Assembly (NCBI GenBank): GCA_963997925.1
Contig: CAXEOX010000003.1
Coordinates: forward strand, 6,226-70,225
Length of the DNA stretch: 64,000 nucleotides
Direction: 5' to 3'
Origin: UBA11650 sp963997925
GTDB lineage: Bacteria; Chloroflexota; Dehalococcoidia; Lucifugimonadales; UBA3495
Part shown: positions 62,867-64,000 of the stretch, piece by piece
How positions within the stretch are numbered: the first letter of the stretch is position 1
Layout of the letters: each line of letters opens with the position of its first letter
Made by a program: the position numbers and the translations under genes
The notes under the pieces: generated by a model
Database searches by the model: none
Told to the model about the DNA's origin: nothing
What the model saw: the letters and a program-made list of their open reading frames with translations, nothing else

Positions 62867-63784
62867 ATGACCACGGCAAATACGGTAGGCAGCGGCAAAT
62901 ATACCTACGAGATGGACGTGAACTGGGCCAAAGTGCCGGACGGGTGGAAGATGCCCGCCTGCGCCGTGTACGGCGACTCCCAAGACAGGGTCTTCTGTTT
63001 CAACCGGGACCCGGACCATCCGGTAATTATTTTCGACCGTGAAGGCAACTACCTGTCCTCTTGGGGAGCCGGGCTATTTCTCTTCCCCCACGCCATAATC
63101 TTGGACAAAGAAGACAACGTCTGGCTCGTTGAGAGAAACGGTGGCCAGATTATGAAATTCACCTCAGACGGCAAGTTGTTGATGACCATCGGCACTGCGG
63201 GTTTCCGGTCGGACACCGGCGCCGACAACTCGGTGTTCAGTTCCAACGGCTACACCGAAGTCACCCACGGCGGAGACCCATTCAACCTACCCGCAGGCAT
63301 CGCCATCAACGACGCCGGTGAGGTATTCATCGCCGACGGTTACGCCAACGCCCGGGTCCACAAGTTCACCGCCGATGGGAAGCTCATCAAGTCCTGGGGT
63401 GGTCCGGGATCCGGACCGGGCGAGTTTAACCTTCCCCACGGCGCCTGGATCGACAGCAAGGGACGCCTGCTCATCGCTGACCGAGAGAACGATCGCATCC
63501 AGGTCTTCAGCCAAGACGGAGCCCACATCACCACCTGGCCCAGCAAGCTTATCGGCGCTGCGGTGATGTTCGTAGACGACGAGGACATCTGTTACGTAGC
63601 TGAGCACAACGGCGGTCTGGTTAGCATCCTGAACATGGACGGCGAAATACTGGCCCAATGGGGCGACCTGACGCACCGGTCCTGCCACGGTATCTGGGTA
63701 GACTCCCACAAAGATATCTATGTGGTTGAACCTTACGAGGGGAGCGAGGGCCGAACGGTGGTCAAGTTCACGAAAAAGGGCTAA
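62867..63784 (+). CDS. NHL-repeat beta-propeller protein (peptidyl-alpha-hydroxyglycine lyase-like)
   Basis: A 305-aa NHL propeller of the same type as 1114-1992 and 22036-22878, beginning YTYEMDVNWAKVPDGWKMP and carrying DSQDRVFCFNRDPDHPVIIF, FNLPAGIAINDAGEVFIADG, GPGEFNLPHGAWIDSKGRLL and RENDRIQVFSQDGAHI. The ATG has GAGGTG upstream. It sits downstream of an SMP-30 lactonase gene and is likely cotranscribed with it. No signal peptide. The reaction is not established. Confidence 0.85.
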   Translation: MTTANTVGSGKYTYEMDVNWAKVPDGWKMPACAVYGDSQDRVFCFNRDPDHPVIIFDREGNYLSSWGAGLFLFPHAIILDKEDNVWLVERNGGQIMKFTSDGKLLMTIGTAGFRSDTGADNSVFSSNGYTEVTHGGDPFNLPAGIAINDAGEVFIADGYANARVHKFTADGKLIKSWGGPGSGPGEFNLPHGAWIDSKGRLLIADRENDRIQVFSQDGAHITTWPSKLIGAAVMFVDDEDICYVAEHNGGLVSILNMDGEILAQWGDLTHRSCHGIWVDSHKDIYVVEPYEGSEGRTVVKFTKKG

Positions 63785-63801
63785 AGAGCCGCCTTGGGCG
63801 G

Positions 63802-63830
63802 TTGCGGGCATAATGCCCGTTTGCTATATT
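63802..63830 (+). promoter_or_regulatory. possible promoter of the tRNA-Ala transcript
   Basis: TTGCGG (63802-63807) and TATATT (63825-63830) are 17 bp apart. The boxes overlap the short terminator hairpin at 63805, so the match may be coincidental. Confidence 0.35.
63805..63823 (+). terminator. short hairpin terminator after the propeller gene
   Basis: CGGGCA and TGCCCG pair around a TAA loop, followed by TTT. It ends 20-40 nt after the propeller stop. Confidence 0.5.
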
Positions 63831-63832
63831 GG

Positions 63833-63861
63833 AAGAGCGCACCCGCACGGGTGCGCTCTTT
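63833..63861. terminator. strong hairpin before the tRNA fragment
   Basis: A 12-bp stem, AAGAGCGCACCC/GGGTGCGCTCTT, with a GCAC loop. It could be a second terminator of the upstream gene or a leader structure of the tRNA transcript; no long T run follows. Confidence 0.6.
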
Positions 63862-63888
63862 GGGGCTAAAGCTCACCCGGGAGAGCGC
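63862..63888 (+). pseudogene. duplicated 5' fragment of tRNA-Ala
   Basis: The bases GGGGCTAAAGCTCACCCGGG and AGAGCGC copy the first 27 positions of the tRNA-Ala at 63913 with only two differences (AA for GT after GGGGCT). They cover the acceptor 5' strand and the D arm; no anticodon or T arm follows. Confidence 0.75.
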
Positions 63889-63912
63889 CCCAACGACCAC
63901 CGCACCCATGAT

Positions 63913-63988
63913 GGGGCTGTAGCTCACCCGGGAGAGCGCTTCAATGGCATTGAAGAGGTAGAGAGTTCGAGTCTCTCCAGCTCCACCA
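63913..63988 (+). tRNA. tRNA-Ala (GGC anticodon)
   Basis: A 76-nt cloverleaf: acceptor GGGGCTG pairs with CAGCTCC and includes the G3-U70 wobble that identifies alanine tRNAs; the anticodon arm CTTCA-ATGGCAT-TGAAG gives anticodon GGC; the T arm is GAGAG-TTCGAGT-CTCTC; the 3' CCA is encoded. All stems pair well, so it is a functional tRNA. Confidence 0.95.
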
Positions 63989-64000
63989 ACTTTTTCTTCC

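Overview
The window looks like a chromosomal segment of an uncultured free-living bacterium, most likely a Chloroflexota member of the SAR202/Dehalococcoidia kind. This is inference. The basis is the moderately GC-rich coding style, the dnaG-rpoD pair, a single-domain sortase, a probable F420-dependent (Ddn-type) reductase, LLM and HpaB-type flavin enzymes, many soluble NHL-type beta-propellers, and dense short palindromic elements between genes. I see no phage genes, transposases, CRISPR array or rRNA.

Layout. 1-10.3 kb: mostly minus-strand catabolic and orphan genes (alpha/beta hydrolase, two propellers, MqnA-like protein), a small plus-strand pair (HpcH/HpaI aldolase and phosphotriesterase-like hydrolase), then a DUF1800-DUF1501-propeller operon with a good promoter and terminator. 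10.7-19.6 kb: SDR, MFS transporter, N-acyl-D-amino-acid deacylase, acetyltransferase, DinB-like enzyme, amidohydrolase, iron-dependent alcohol dehydrogenase (apparent ACG start) and a cyclase. 19.7-27.2 kb: ABC exporter, propeller and lactonase genes, Ddn-like reductase, arylsulfotransferase-like protein, PEP-mutase-family lyase and a VOC protein. 27.5-34.6 kb: a YyaL-type protein, then a plus-strand run of LLM oxidoreductase, O-methyltransferase, cupin, FAD monooxygenase and amidohydrolase that reads as a small-molecule (probably aromatic) degradation operon.

34.6-45.1 kb: a decayed CDGSH gene, a VOC protein, an orphan protein, and the most unusual gene here: a three-domain fusion of a DapA-type aldolase, an MfnB-type furan-phosphate synthase and a TusA-like sulfur-carrier domain (36370-38433). 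Then come exonuclease III, a dehydroquinase-like protein with an altered active site, a protoglobin, an MFS transporter, an esterase and an HpaB-type hydroxylase. 45.4-53.2 kb is the housekeeping core: dnaG and rpoD (overlapping by 1 nt), a zinc ribbon, a sortase, a CBS/CorC protein and glmU. 53.4-63.8 kb: three amidases, a GIY-YIG protein between palindromic repeats, a cyclase, a TPR protein, a broken mercuric-reductase-like gene, an SMP-30 lactonase and another propeller. The window ends with tRNA-Ala(GGC), preceded by a duplicated 5' fragment of the same tRNA.

Together the accessory genes describe a scavenger of oxidised organic matter: hydrolases open amides, lactones and esters, flavin enzymes oxygenate, aldolases and lyases cleave, and MFS/ABC proteins move substrates. 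Several genes are visibly decaying (58620-60012, 34719-34880, 31558-31665). All assignments come from reading the sequence; no database search was run.
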